Source: an uncultured Selenomonadales bacterium
Lineage (GTDB): Bacteria; Bacillota; Negativicutes; Selenomonadales; Selenomonadaceae
Assembly: GCA_946407095.1 (NCBI GenBank)
Contig: CAMJMR010000004.1
Span: 19,286 to 83,285 of the forward strand
DNA length: 64,000 nt
Direction: 5' to 3'
Each line of letters begins with the position of its first letter. Position 1 is the stretch's first letter. Under the pieces are notes generated by a model, which was not told where the DNA came from, ran no database searches, and worked only from the letters and a program-made list of their open reading frames with translations. Below, in pieces: positions 18,578 through 28,168 of the stretch. A program made the position numbers and the translations under genes.

Positions 18578-18589
18578 GGTGTATGACGC

Positions 18590-21500
18590 GTGGCAAAGTT
18601 TTTTATTCACCGACCTGTTTTCGCCATCGTCATCGCGATTATCATCAGCCTTATCGGAATAATCGCGGGGCTCAACACGCCGATTGCGCAGTACCCGAAC
18701 ATTTCCCCGCCGACAATCACCGTAGATGCCTTTTACACGGGCGCGAACGCCTCCGTTGTCAATCAAGCTGTCGCGCAGGTCATAGAGAATCGCGTCAACG
18801 GCACGCAAGGCATGGACTACATGAGCTCCAACTCAAACGACGACGGCAGCTATGCGCTGAATGTTTTCTTCGAGGTCGGCACCGACGGCGATATGGACTC
18901 CGTTAAAGTTCAAAACAACGTCGCCTCCGCCAACTCAAACCTGCCCGAAACGGTTATCGCCTCGGGCGTGACGACTTCCAAATCTTCGCAGGATATGGCG
19001 ATGATTTTTGCTTTCTATTGCGATAACGGGCTTTACGATACGGCATTCATAAAAAATTACGTCGACATCTACGTTGCCGACGATTTGAAGCGCGTTAAGG
19101 GCGTCGGCAAAGTTCAGATAATGAGCGCGGATTATGCCTTGCGCGTGTGGATTAATCCCGAAAAGCTCGCGAATTTCGGCTTGACGGTCGCCGACGTCCA
19201 GAGCGCAATCAAAACCCAAAACGCTCAAGCGGCGGCGGGCTCAATCGGCAAGCTGCCCGTGGCTCAAGGTCAAGAGAAAGAGTACACGGGACAAATCCAA
19301 GGCAGATTGGAGACGCCCGAACAATTCGAGAACATCATCTTGAAGACGGGCGACGCGGGCTCGTTCGTCTACTTGAAGGACGTGGCGCGCGTCGAAATCG
19401 GGCAAAAGTCGAATACTTACGTCGGCAAGTTCAACGGCTACACTTCGGTGCCGTTCATAATCAACTTGACGAGCGACGCCAATGCCCTTGAGACAATCGG
19501 CGAAGTCAAGCGCATCCTTGCCGAGGCAGAAAAAAATTTGCCCGAAGGCATAAAGTACGGTCAAGTTCTGGACAACACGGAATTTATCAAGGCGTCAATC
19601 AACGAAGTGGCTCACACGTTCTTTGAGGCGTTGGTGCTTGTCGTGTTGGTCATTTTTATTTTCCTGCAGAGTTTTCGCGCGACGGTCATTCCGCTGTTGG
19701 CGGTGCCCGTGTCGTTGCTTGGAACGTTCGCGGCGTTCACGGTCTTGGGCTTCACGATTAACACGCTGACATTGTTCGCGATGGTCTTGGCAATCGGCTT
19801 GGTCGTCGACGACGCGATTGTTGTTATCGAAAACGTCGAACAGCACATGGAACGCGGGCTTAATCCCGTCGAGGCGACCGAAGTGGCAATGGAGGAAGTT
19901 CAAGGCCCCGTCGTGGCGATAGCGTTCGTCTTGTCGGCGGTCTTCATCCCGATAGCGTTCTTGGGCGGCATGACGGGCATTTTGTATCGGCAATTCGCCT
20001 TGACAATCGCGGTATCGATGGGCTTGTCGGCATTCGTTGCGCTCACGCTGACGCCTGCGCTTTGCGCCATTATCCTCAAGCCTCACGAACACGGCAAGAA
20101 AAATTTCTTCAGCAAGTTCTTTGACGCCTTCAACAACTGGTTCGAGCGCACGAAAAACGGCTACGTCGGCATTGTCGCGAAAGTCATTTCCGTAACCAAG
20201 CTGGCTATCGTCTTCATGCTGATTGTCTGCGGCTTGACGGGTCTGCTGTTCAAAATTTTGCCGTCGACGTTCGTTCCCGACGAGGATCAAGGTTACTTCG
20301 TTGCGGCAGTCATGATGCCCGAAGGCACTTCGCTCAACCGCACGTCAATGACGACCGACAAGGTGGCCGACGCCATTCGCGGAAACGTCCCCGGCATTAA
20401 AGACGTAATTACGATTGCGGGCTACAACATTCTTTCCAGCGGCACAAAGTCTTCGGCGGCGACGCTGTTCATAAGCATGCATCCTTGGGCGGAACGCATG
20501 GACTTTGAAAAGTCTGTAACGTCCGCGATTAACAACGTCTTTATGGTAGGCAACGGCGTGGCTCCCGAAGCGTTCGTAATGGGTGCCAACCCGCCCGCGT
20601 TGCCCGGTCTCGGTCAAGTCGGCGGCTTGACGATGCAACTTATCGACTTGGAAAGCCATTCCGACAGCCAACTTTCCGACATTACCGATGAGATAGTCAA
20701 GGCGGCGAACACGCGCCCCGAACTTCAAGGCGTGAGCACAACGTTCAGCGTGACTTCGCCCAGCTACAAATACGAACTCGACCAAAAGAAAATCGAAATG
20801 CTCGGCGTGAATCTTGGCGACGTGTACAGCGCGTTGCAAGTGAATTTCGGCGGCATGGAGGTTGACGACTACGACAGGTTCGGGCGGACGTACAAGGTCG
20901 TTATGCAGTCGGACGTTTACTTTCGCGGCGAAGTCGACATGTTGAAGTTTATGTTCGTTAGAGGCGCGAACGGGCAATTCGTCCCGCTCGACACGCTGAT
21001 AAGTTACAAGCTCAACACCGGCACGACGCAAGTCACGCGCTTTAACGGCAAACGCTCCGTCTTGATTCAAGCGCAACCCGCTGAAGGTTATTCGTCGGGG
21101 CAAGCAATGTCGGCATTGACGGAAGTCGTCTATCAAGTCGCGCCTACGGGCTTCGGCGTCGAATGGTCGGGGCAGTCTCGCGAAGAGTACAAGGCTTCGG
21201 GCTCGACGGGGCAAGTTATGGCGTTGGCGTTGGTGTTCGTCTTCTTGTGCCTTGCCGCGTTGTATGAAAGCTGGTCGGTGCCGTTTTCCGTCTTGATGAC
21301 GGTTCCGACGGGCGTTTTCGGCGCGTTGCTTTCCGAATTCGTCCTGAACTACTACACGAACACTTACGGCGTCGGCAATCCCGGCTTCCAAAACAGCATA
21401 TACATGCAAATCGGCGTTATCATGATTATGGGTCTTGCCGCGAAAAACGCGATACTGATTGTCGAATTCGCGAAAATGCGCACCGACAAGGGCATGGAGG

Positions 21501-21784
21501 CGGTTAAAGCGTCGTTGGAGTCGGCGGGCTTGCGCTTGCGTCCGATATTGATGACGTCCTTTGCCTTTATAATCGGCTGCCTTCCCTTGGCGACGGCGTC
21601 GGGTGCAGGCTCGGCGGCTCGCAATTCCATGGGCGTGGCGGTCGTCGGCGGCATGACCATCGCGACTTTCTTGGGGATATTCCTAATCCCCGTGTTCTTC
21701 GTCGTTGTTCAAAAGCTTGTGGAGAAAATTTTCGGCAAAGGCAAAGAGAAAGTCGTTGAGGAAAGTTCCGCGCCGACAGAGTGA
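18590..21784 (+). CDS. RND multidrug/solute efflux pump (AcrB/HAE1 family)
   Basis: 1064 residues, the normal length for HAE1 pumps. It begins with FFIHRPVFAIVIAIIISL (first membrane helix). The proton-relay helix contains GLVVDDAIVVIENVEQHM with the paired Asp residues. It ends with GLAAKNAILIVEFAKM and a last set of helices. It is a trimeric proton antiporter in the inner membrane that exports drugs, bile acids or other amphiphiles. The GTG start at 18590 has GAGGTG eight bases upstream. Substrates cannot be told from sequence. The operon ends at repeat copy F. Confidence 0.95.
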   Translation: MAKFFIHRPVFAIVIAIIISLIGIIAGLNTPIAQYPNISPPTITVDAFYTGANASVVNQAVAQVIENRVNGTQGMDYMSSNSNDDGSYALNVFFEVGTDGDMDSVKVQNNVASANSNLPETVIASGVTTSKSSQDMAMIFAFYCDNGLYDTAFIKNYVDIYVADDLKRVKGVGKVQIMSADYALRVWINPEKLANFGLTVADVQSAIKTQNAQAAAGSIGKLPVAQGQEKEYTGQIQGRLETPEQFENIILKTGDAGSFVYLKDVARVEIGQKSNTYVGKFNGYTSVPFIINLTSDANALETIGEVKRILAEAEKNLPEGIKYGQVLDNTEFIKASINEVAHTFFEALVLVVLVIFIFLQSFRATVIPLLAVPVSLLGTFAAFTVLGFTINTLTLFAMVLAIGLVVDDAIVVIENVEQHMERGLNPVEATEVAMEEVQGPVVAIAFVLSAVFIPIAFLGGMTGILYRQFALTIAVSMGLSAFVALTLTPALCAIILKPHEHGKKNFFSKFFDAFNNWFERTKNGYVGIVAKVISVTKLAIVFMLIVCGLTGLLFKILPSTFVPDEDQGYFVAAVMMPEGTSLNRTSMTTDKVADAIRGNVPGIKDVITIAGYNILSSGTKSSAATLFISMHPWAERMDFEKSVTSAINNVFMVGNGVAPEAFVMGANPPALPGLGQVGGLTMQLIDLESHSDSQLSDITDEIVKAANTRPELQGVSTTFSVTSPSYKYELDQKKIEMLGVNLGDVYSALQVNFGGMEVDDYDRFGRTYKVVMQSDVYFRGEVDMLKFMFVRGANGQFVPLDTLISYKLNTGTTQVTRFNGKRSVLIQAQPAEGYSSGQAMSALTEVVYQVAPTGFGVEWSGQSREEYKASGSTGQVMALALVFVFLCLAALYESWSVPFSVLMTVPTGVFGALLSEFVLNYYTNTYGVGNPGFQNSIYMQIGVIMIMGLAAKNAILIVEFAKMRTDKGMEAVKASLESAGLRLRPILMTSFAFIIGCLPLATASGAGSAARNSMGVAVVGGMTIATFLGIFLIPVFFVVVQKLVEKIFGKGKEKVVEESSAPTE

Positions 21785-21789
21785 ATTTG

Positions 21790-22110
21790 TATACTACTTT
21801 CTTTGACCGAGCAAAGACCCGCTTTAAAAGCGGGGGAACAGTGTGGACGCGGCGTCCTTCCTTAAGTCGTCGACGAGCTTCAACGCGCTATCTGGATGCA
21901 AACCTTATGCTTGCCAGCGCGCATTCGCCATTGCCAAAGAAACTCGCCGCTACGCGCGGAGCGGCTGCCGACCACTGCCGAAACGTCCGCGTCCCAGTCA
22001 GCCACTCGTGCCGCTGTCGACGCATCACGCGTCGAAGTCGCGGCGGGCGCGCGCATGTCCGCGCAAGGCGCGCGTCCATGCGCGCCCAAAAAACTTCCGC
22101 GCCGACTTTT
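21790..22110 (-). repeat. Intergenic modular hairpin repeat, copy F (composite)
   Basis: This occupies the convergent gap of about 400 bp. It opens with CTACTTTCTTTGACC and then a CCCGCTTTAAAAGCGGG hairpin with gggaacagtg, the core of family 2. It continues with a stretch shared with copy I (gtcgtcgacgagcttcaacgcgctatctggatgcaa, inverse sense) and with CCGCTACGCGCGGAGCGG. It ends with a cgcgcgcatg...catgcgcgc palindrome replacing module 1. It looks like two elements fused or nested. Confidence 0.75.
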
Positions 22111-22131
22111 TCAACAAAATTTAACCGAAAT

Positions 22132-22162
22132 AAAAAAGCTCGCCGATGTGGCGGGCTTTTTT
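22132..22162. terminator. Bidirectional terminator between the RND pump and glf
   Basis: AAAAAAGCTCGCC / GGCGGGCTTTTTT forms a stem flanked by A and T runs, between convergent genes. Confidence 0.85.
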
Positions 22163-22179
22163 GGTTGGCAACGTGACGC

Positions 22180-23319
22180 TTAGCCGTTCAGTTCGTCGAA
22201 AATGTCAAGCGCGCGCCTGACGACGTCGTCGATGTCGTAGTAGCGATACTCGGCAAGCCGTCCGACCGCCGTGATGTTCTCGAAACGCTGAAGCTCGGCG
22301 GAATATTTTTCGTAAGCCGCCCGCGCCTCGTCCGTGAAAATCGGATAGTAAGGCTCGTTCTCGCCCGCGATGTAAGTTTGAGGGTATTCGCGCAAAAGCG
22401 TCGTGCGCGGCGACTGCGCAGGGTGTATCTGCTTGAATTCGGTTATGCGCGTGAAGTCGTAATTGTTCGGGTAATTGACGACGGGTGCGCCTTGGAAAAG
22501 TTCGGCGTCGACGCTCTCGAAGCGCATGTCGATGCTCCGATAAGGCAGCTCGCCGAATTTTTTATCGAACAACTCGTCAAGCTGTCCCGTGTAAATCAAT
22601 CGCCCGTCAAACTTTTGCCCGAACAAGAGAATTTCTTCGCCGCGCAACGTCATGACCTCGTGAAAGTCGGTGTTCAGCATGAGCTTGATATTTTTGTGCG
22701 CCAACATGTTTTTGACCATCTCGGTGTAGCCGCGCAGAGGCACGGCTTGAAAGCGGTCGTTGAAATATCTGTCGTCACGCCCGACGAACACGGGCACTCG
22801 CGCCGTCACCGCGCCAGAAATTTTATCGGGCGACAAGCCCCATTGCTTTTCGGTGTAGTGCAGGAAAATTTTCTCGTAAACGAAGTCCGCCAAGAATTGC
22901 AAATCCGAATCGGCGGATTTTTTCAGCTCAAGAATCGGAACTTTCTTGCCGTAGTCGAAATTCCTAAGCAACGCCGCCTCCAACTTGTCCGCCAAGCTTT
23001 TCGGAAAGACCTCGCGCAACGTGTTCAGGTTGAAGGGAATGGGCACGGGCTTGCCGTCGATTACCGCCTTGACGCGATGATGATACAAATGCCATTTCGT
23101 GAAGCGCGAAAGGTATTCCCAAACCTGCGCGTCGTCGGTGTGGAAAAGGTGCGGGCCGTATTTGTGAATCAGTATGCCGTTTTCGTCGACCGTGTCAAAG
23201 CAATTCCCCGCCACATTTTGACGCCGTTCAATCACCAAAACTTTCCGCCCGCTTTGAGCAAATCGCTCCGCCAAGACCGCGCCCGCCATGCCTGCGCCGA
23301 TTATCACCACTTCAAACAT
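22180..23319 (-). CDS. glf: UDP-galactopyranose mutase
   Basis: 379 residues. FEVVIIGAGMAGAVLAERFA is the FAD-binding dinucleotide motif, followed by VIERRQNVAGNCFD. GPHLFHTDD and YTEKQWGL are family signatures. It interconverts UDP-galactopyranose and UDP-galactofuranose, supplying Galf for O-antigen or capsule. GGAGGAGATAAA precedes the ATG. The downstream side is the convergent terminator; upstream lies maf at a 15-base gap. No Galf transferase is adjacent. Confidence 0.95.
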   Translation of the reverse strand: MFEVVIIGAGMAGAVLAERFAQSGRKVLVIERRQNVAGNCFDTVDENGILIHKYGPHLFHTDDAQVWEYLSRFTKWHLYHHRVKAVIDGKPVPIPFNLNTLREVFPKSLADKLEAALLRNFDYGKKVPILELKKSADSDLQFLADFVYEKIFLHYTEKQWGLSPDKISGAVTARVPVFVGRDDRYFNDRFQAVPLRGYTEMVKNMLAHKNIKLMLNTDFHEVMTLRGEEILLFGQKFDGRLIYTGQLDELFDKKFGELPYRSIDMRFESVDAELFQGAPVVNYPNNYDFTRITEFKQIHPAQSPRTTLLREYPQTYIAGENEPYYPIFTDEARAAYEKYSAELQRFENITAVGRLAEYRYYDIDDVVRRALDIFDELNG

Positions 23320-23334
23320 TTTATCTCCTCCGAA

Positions 23335-23895
23335 TCAAAAAATTTCCAAGCCCGCCGCCTGAGCCAAGCGCCTCAAACGATAGACGGGCAGCCCTACGAC
23401 GTTCGACCAATCGCCGTGAATTTTTTCGATGAACTTCGTCGCGCCGCCCTGCAAGGCGTATGAGCCCGACTTGTCAAGCGGCTCGCCCGTGGCAACGTAT
23501 TCGCGAATCTCTTCAGCCGTCATCTCGCCGAAGTAAACCTCCGTGACCTCCGCCGTCGTGAAAACCTTGCCGCCCGCGCAGATTGCCAAGCCCGTGATGA
23601 CTTCGTGCCGCCTGCCCGAAAGTCTCGCCAACATTTCCTCCGCGCTGCTTATGCCGTCGGGTTTGCCGAAAATTTCGCCGTCAAGCACGACGATTGTATC
23701 AGCACCGATAACGACCGCTTCGGGGTGACGAGCCGCGATTGACGACGCTTTAAGCCTTGCGTTCTCTACTGCCAAAATTTTCGGGTTGTCGGCCTGTTGA
23801 ACTTCTTGCGCGTCGCTGACTTCGACGACGAAATCACTGCACAGCTTGCGCAAGAGTTCATGCCTGCGCGGCGAACCCGATGCCAAAATTATCAT
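23335..23895 (-). CDS. maf: Maf-family nucleotide pyrophosphatase
   Basis: 186 residues. LASGSPRRHELLRKL is the N-terminal phosphate-binding signature, and VVIGADTIVVLDGEIFGKP carries the catalytic acid. Maf proteins hydrolyse non-canonical or modified nucleoside triphosphates (dTTP/UTP or m7GTP types) and have been linked to septum control. GGAGG lies seven bases before the ATG at 23895. Short spacing suggests co-transcription with glf and zapA. Confidence 0.93.
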   Translation of the reverse strand: MIILASGSPRRHELLRKLCSDFVVEVSDAQEVQQADNPKILAVENARLKASSIAARHPEAVVIGADTIVVLDGEIFGKPDGISSAEEMLARLSGRRHEVITGLAICAGGKVFTTAEVTEVYFGEMTAEEIREYVATGEPLDKSGSYALQGGATKFIEKIHGDWSNVVGLPVYRLRRLAQAAGLEIF

Positions 23896-23914
23896 TGATA
23901 AGCCTCCGTATATG

Positions 23915-23972
23915 TGCGGGAACAGCAAGGGACAAGTTCAAAGCTGCATTGTCGCTTATCCCTTGTCCCGTC
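23915..23972. repeat. G-tract inverted repeat between maf and zapA
   Basis: GGGACAAG (from 23929) is mirrored by CTTGTCCC (to 23969), and G or C triplets are 7 bases apart on the right arm. It is related to the longer elements at 26976 and 39388. Confidence 0.6.
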
Positions 23973-23979
23973 GCCTGTG

Positions 23980-24252
23980 TCATTTGTTTTCGTCGAGCAG
24001 CTGTAAAAGTTCGTCGTAGTCCTTCTTGAGCTGCATATAGTCTTCGGCGATTTTCAAAGCCGCCAATACCGCTATCCGACTGCCCGCGAATGTCCGCGTG
24101 CTCTGCGAAATGCTTTTCATCGTCGAATCGACCATGCGCACCAACTTCGCCAAGCCGTCGGGGTCTTCGGTGCGCAAGCGATACACCTCGCCGAAAATTT
24201 CTACCTCGACGCGCCGCATTTCGCCGACGGGTTTGGTTTCCTTCAACGCCAT
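23980..24252 (-). CDS. zapA: Cell division protein ZapA
   Basis: 90 residues. VEVEIFGEVYRLRTEDP is the ZapA N-terminal strand pair, followed by VRMVDSTMKSI and a helical C-terminus (AALKIAEDYMQLKKDYDELLQ) likely to form the coiled coil. ZapA bundles FtsZ filaments at the Z ring. Its location downstream of pheT (5-base gap) is common in Firmicutes as far as I recall. Confidence 0.9.
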   Translation of the reverse strand: MALKETKPVGEMRRVEVEIFGEVYRLRTEDPDGLAKLVRMVDSTMKSISQSTRTFAGSRIAVLAALKIAEDYMQLKKDYDELLQLLDENK

Positions 24253-24256
24253 AAAC

Positions 24257-26947
24257 TCAACTCCTCAACGTCGCGCCGAAGTCCTTTTCCACCGCCGCCA
24301 AGATGTTCGCAAAGGCCGCGTCAGCCTCCTCGTCCTTGAGCGTCCGCTCGTTCGAGCGAAACTCTATCGCGAAGGCCAACGACTTTTTGTCGGCGGAAAT
24401 GCGCTCGCCCGTGTACACGTCGAACAACGTCACGCCCTTGAAGAATTGCCCGCCGCTTTTGGCGATAACCTTTTCGACTTCGCCCGCCGCCGTGTCGTGA
24501 CTTACCAAAATCGCCAAGTCGCGGCTTATCGACGGATATTTCGGCAGGCTCTCAAGGCTGAACTTTTTCGCGGCAAAGCGGTGCAAAGTCTCGACTTCCG
24601 CCTCGAAGACGTAAATTTTCTTCCGAATGCCCAACGCCACGGCAACGGCGGGATGCACTTCGCCGACCGTAACCAACACGTCACGACCTTTTTTGAAGAC
24701 GGCGGTCTTGCCGGGGTGCAAGGCGTAATGCTCGCCCGCCTCGACGACGTAATTGCCAATCGACAAGCCCGCCAACAGCTCCTCGACAATGCCTTTCGCG
24801 TCGTAGAAGTCAATCTGCGCGGCGTCCTGCGACCAACCTTTGGGCTCGCGGCGACCCATAAGCAGTCCGACAACCTGTTGACGTTCAAGCGGCTGTTCGG
24901 TCACGGGCAAGGCTTTCGGCAAAAATACGGGCGCGACCTCGAACAGGCGGACGTCCTCGTTTTTGCGGCTGAAGTTGCGGGCGGCGTTCTCGAATATCGA
25001 AGCCAACAGCGTCGTCCGAAGCAGCGGAGCCACATCCGTCAGCGGATTCATTATCGGCACGGCGCAGCGCAGTTCCGAATCGGCGGGCACGCGCATCTTG
25101 TCAAGCATCGCCTCGCTCGTGAACGCGAACGACAATTCCTCGCACAGCCCCAGGCTCGACAAGATTGCTTTGATTCGGTCAATGAAAACCTGCGCGGGCG
25201 ACTGCCGCCCTTGCTGATTGCCTTTCGGAAGCGTCGACGGAATTTTATCGAAGCCGTAAACGCGCGCGACCTCCTCCGACAAATCATCGGGCAAGCGGAC
25301 GTCGTTGCGCCAATCGGGGACGGTTGCCTCGTAAGCCGAAGAAAGTTTTATGTCGACGGACTTAACCATATCGCCGACTGCCGCGCTGATATTCTGAACA
25401 AAATCGTCGACGCCCGTCTTTTGCGCCACGTCGTTAGCCTTCGCGCCCGCGTTCTTGAACAGGTTGCCGAACGTCGCGCCGATATTGCCGATAAAGTTTT
25501 CGACGTTGGACTTCTTGCCGATTTCGCGCGCCGCCTTGCTGAAATTTTTCGTGGCGGAGGCAACTTTATCGACGACCTCGTCGGTCATTTCCTCGACTTT
25601 GTTAACAGGGTCAATCGCGAAGCCCAAAGCCTCAAGCACGTCGACGATTTCCGAATCGCTGTAGCTTGTGCCCAATCTTGAATTAATCTGCGCGGTCGTG
25701 AATTTGATTTTGATTTCGGGCTTTTGAACGGGGTAAACGTCGACGACGCCTTTGCAAACTTTGCACGCCCCCATTTCCTGCAAAAGTTGGGCGACACGGT
25801 CAAGAGCGGCGACGGTGCCGTTGACATTGGTGCCGCGCTCGAATCGTCCGCTTGCCTCGGTGTGAATGCCCACAGCCCGACTTGTCCGACGAATCGACGC
25901 CGAATTGAAGCACGCCGCCTCAAGGATGACGGTTTTGGTTGATTCGGTTATCTCGCTCTCGAAGCCGCCCATTATGCCCGCAAGCCCCGCCGCGTTTTCG
26001 GCATCGGCAATGACAAGTTCGCCGCCCTTGGCAAGCCTGTTGGTGTCGTCCAGCGTGTGAAGGGGTTCGCCTTCGACGGCACGCCGCGCAGTTAAGCTGT
26101 GTCCGACAACTTTGTCGAAGTCGTAAGCGTGAAGCGGTTGCCCCAGCTCCAGCATGACGAAGTTGGTCACGTCGACGACGTTGTTAATCGCCCGCATGCC
26201 CGCGCCTTCCAGCCGTTTAACCATCCATTCGGGCGACGGCGCAAGTTTGACATTGGTCAGCACCCGCGCGGAAAATCTTGAGCACAAGTCGGGCGCGTCG
26301 ATACCGATTTTAACCAGCGCGGAAGCCTCGCTCGCATCGTCCTCGTCGACCGTAATTTCGGGCAACCGCGCAGATTTTTTGGTAAGGACGGCAAGCTCGC
26401 GCACCAAGCCCACGACGCTGAAACAATCGCCGCGATTCGCCGTAAGTTCAAACTCCAGAATGTCATCGTCAAGCCCCAACACTTCGGCGGCGGGCAAGCC
26501 GACGGGCGTATCTTCGGGCAAAATGTAAATGCCGACCTTCTGCTCTTCGGGCAAGTTGTCGATTTCAAGCTTAAGCTCGTCAGCCGAACACAACATGCCG
26601 TTCGACGCGACGCCGCGCATTTTGCCCTTGGAAATTTTCTGTCCGTTGGGCAAATGGGCACCGACCAGCGCGACGGGTACGACTTGCCCCTGTGCGACGT
26701 TCGGCGCGCCCGTCACCACTTGCAAAAGATTTTCCTCGCCGACGTTCATTTGACAAACCTGCAGGTGGTCAGAGTCGGGATGCGCCTTAAGCTCTTCAAT
26801 GCGACCCGTCACGACCTTTTCGAGCCCTTCGCCGGCGTGAATCACGTTTTCGACGGGGATGCCCGCCAATGTGAATCGCTCCGCCAATTCGTCCGCCGTC
26901 AAATCTATGTCAATGTAATCTTTCAGCCACTTGGTAGAAACTTGCAT
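24257..26947 (-). CDS. pheT: Phenylalanine-tRNA ligase beta subunit with a large B5-domain insertion
   Basis: 896 residues, against about 800 for the family. The order is the N-terminal EMAP-like tRNA-binding domain (VVTGRIEELKAHPDSDHL), B3/B4 editing region (HTEASGRFERG), B5, the catalytic-like core (DLSEEVARVYGFDKIPSTLP) and the C-terminal anticodon domain (YPSISRDLAILV). Between LGFAIDPVN and TVPDWRNDVRLP there are about 90 extra residues (nt 25335-25610) rich in Ala, Asn, Lys and Val, looking like amphipathic helices. Inside it VENFIGNIGATFGNLF and VDDFVQNISAAVGDMV look duplicated. The core appears intact, so the enzyme is probably active. It lies in an operon with pheS, across a gap holding a G-tract repeat. 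Confidence 0.93.
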   Translation of the reverse strand: MQVSTKWLKDYIDIDLTADELAERFTLAGIPVENVIHAGEGLEKVVTGRIEELKAHPDSDHLQVCQMNVGEENLLQVVTGAPNVAQGQVVPVALVGAHLPNGQKISKGKMRGVASNGMLCSADELKLEIDNLPEEQKVGIYILPEDTPVGLPAAEVLGLDDDILEFELTANRGDCFSVVGLVRELAVLTKKSARLPEITVDEDDASEASALVKIGIDAPDLCSRFSARVLTNVKLAPSPEWMVKRLEGAGMRAINNVVDVTNFVMLELGQPLHAYDFDKVVGHSLTARRAVEGEPLHTLDDTNRLAKGGELVIADAENAAGLAGIMGGFESEITESTKTVILEAACFNSASIRRTSRAVGIHTEASGRFERGTNVNGTVAALDRVAQLLQEMGACKVCKGVVDVYPVQKPEIKIKFTTAQINSRLGTSYSDSEIVDVLEALGFAIDPVNKVEEMTDEVVDKVASATKNFSKAAREIGKKSNVENFIGNIGATFGNLFKNAGAKANDVAQKTGVDDFVQNISAAVGDMVKSVDIKLSSAYEATVPDWRNDVRLPDDLSEEVARVYGFDKIPSTLPKGNQQGRQSPAQVFIDRIKAILSSLGLCEELSFAFTSEAMLDKMRVPADSELRCAVPIMNPLTDVAPLLRTTLLASIFENAARNFSRKNEDVRLFEVAPVFLPKALPVTEQPLERQQVVGLLMGRREPKGWSQDAAQIDFYDAKGIVEELLAGLSIGNYVVEAGEHYALHPGKTAVFKKGRDVLVTVGEVHPAVAVALGIRKKIYVFEAEVETLHRFAAKKFSLESLPKYPSISRDLAILVSHDTAAGEVEKVIAKSGGQFFKGVTLFDVYTGERISADKKSLAFAIEFRSNERTLKDEEADAAFANILAAVEKDFGATLRS

Positions 26948-26969
26948 TCAAAAATCTCCCTTCGGTCGA

Positions 26970-27044
26970 TTTTAAGGGAAGCAGGGCAGCAGGGAATAAG
27001 GGAACCAGACTATTTCCCTACTTCCCTCATTCCCTGTTTCCCTA
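26970..27044. repeat. 8-bp-periodic G-tract inverted repeat between pheS and pheT
   Basis: GGG triplets start at 26976, 26984, 26992 and 27000, each 8 bases apart. CCC triplets start at 27016, 27024, 27032 and 27040, again 8 apart. The two halves pair into a long imperfect hairpin, and each fits the pattern of a four-tract G-quadruplex with five-base loops. The last C is the first base of the pheS stop complement. Confidence 0.85.
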
Positions 27045-28067
27045 GAACTGTTTCAGGAAACGCACGTCGTTGTCGTAGAGCAAACGCATATCGTCAAGCC
27101 CGTAAGTCAGCATCGCAATGCGCTCAATGCCCATGCCGAACGCGAAGCCGCTGACCTTATCGGGGTCGTAGCCGCTCATCTTCAGCACGTCGGGATGAAC
27201 CATGCCCGCGCCCAAAATTTCAAGCCAGCCCGTCCCTTGACAGACCTTGCAGCCTTCGCCGTGACACATCACGCAAGACACGTCGACTTCGGCACTCGGC
27301 TCCGTGAAGGGGAAGAAACTCGGACGCAAACGGATTTTGGTTTTCTCGCCGAAAATTTTCTTGCTGAAGTCCTCAAGCGTGCCCTTCAAGTCGGCGAAGC
27401 TTATACCCTTGTCGATAACAAGCCCTTCGACCTGCGTGAACATGGGCGAGTGCGACGCGTCGTAATCGTCACGGCGATAGACTCTGCCCGGCGCAATCAT
27501 GCGAATGGGCTCGTTGTCCTTGTGCCGCTCCATGGTGCGCGCCTGCACGGGCGACGTCTGCGTCCGAAGCAAAATTTCCTCGGTGATATAAAACGAATCC
27601 TGCATATCGCGGGCGGGGTGGTCTTTCGGCAAGTTGAGTGCCTCGAAGTTGTAATAATCGGTTTCGACTTCGGGGCCTTCCTCGACGCTGTAGCCCATGC
27701 TTATGAAAATTTCCTTCACGCGATTTAGCGTCAACGTCAGCGGGTGCAGGTGTCCTGCGTGGACGCGCCGACCGGGCAACGTCACGTCGATTTTTTCCGA
27801 CGCCAGCTTTGATTCAAGCTCCGCCGCCTTGAGCGACGAATTTTTTTTCGCGATAAGCTGTTCAAGTTCGGCGCGCGCCTCGTTGACGACTTTGCCGACA
27901 AGCGGACGTTCTTCCGCCGAAAGTTTGCTCATGCCGCGCAGTAAGCCCGTGAGTTCGCCCTTCTTGCCCAAAAACCGAACGCGCACGTCATCAAGCTCCT
28001 TGAGTGTCGACGCCGCGCCAATCGCCGTGCCTGCACGCAAGCGCAGTTCCTTTATTTGTTGTTCCAT
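27042..28067 (-). CDS. pheS: Phenylalanine-tRNA ligase alpha subunit
   Basis: 341 residues, normal length. An N-terminal coiled coil is followed by class II motif 2 ([15 protein letters not shown] region [11 protein letters not shown]), and the motif 3 region [13 protein letters not shown] lies near the end. GDGCKVCQ-like cysteines ([17 protein letters not shown]) form a Cys cluster as in many bacterial PheS. It forms an alpha2-beta2 enzyme with PheT. AGGAGG lies seven bases before ATG 28067; the upstream TTG is rejected. I saw no T-box leader upstream. Confidence 0.95.
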   Translation of the reverse strand: MEQQIKELRLRAGTAIGAASTLKELDDVRVRFLGKKGELTGLLRGMSKLSAEERPLVGKVVNEARAELEQLIAKKNSSLKAAELESKLASEKIDVTLPGRRVHAGHLHPLTLTLNRVKEIFISMGYSVEEGPEVETDYYNFEALNLPKDHPARDMQDSFYITEEILLRTQTSPVQARTMERHKDNEPIRMIAPGRVYRRDDYDASHSPMFTQVEGLVIDKGISFADLKGTLEDFSKKIFGEKTKIRLRPSFFPFTEPSAEVDVSCVMCHGEGCKVCQGTGWLEILGAGMVHPDVLKMSGYDPDKVSGFAFGMGIERIAMLTYGLDDMRLLYDNDVRFLKQF

Positions 28068-28134
28068 CAATAAGCCTCCTTTATGACCTTTAAGCTAACA
28101 TACGCCGAAAAATATTTCAAGGCTTGCCGCAAAC

Positions 28135-28161
28135 AAAAAAGCCCCGACTTTCGCCGAGGCG
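28135..28161 (-). terminator. Rho-independent terminator after the small leader-like gene
   Basis: On the minus strand GCCTCGGC GAAA GTCGGGGC is followed by six T. Confidence 0.75.
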
Positions 28162-28168
28162 GTTTGTA

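Noticed and set aside
24098..25681. 527-residue plus-strand frame
   Set aside because: Antisense to pheT; GC-rich DNA gives long shadow frames.
28071..28168. T-box leader for pheST
   Set aside because: No T-box consensus or specifier-like stem is visible in the short upstream gap.
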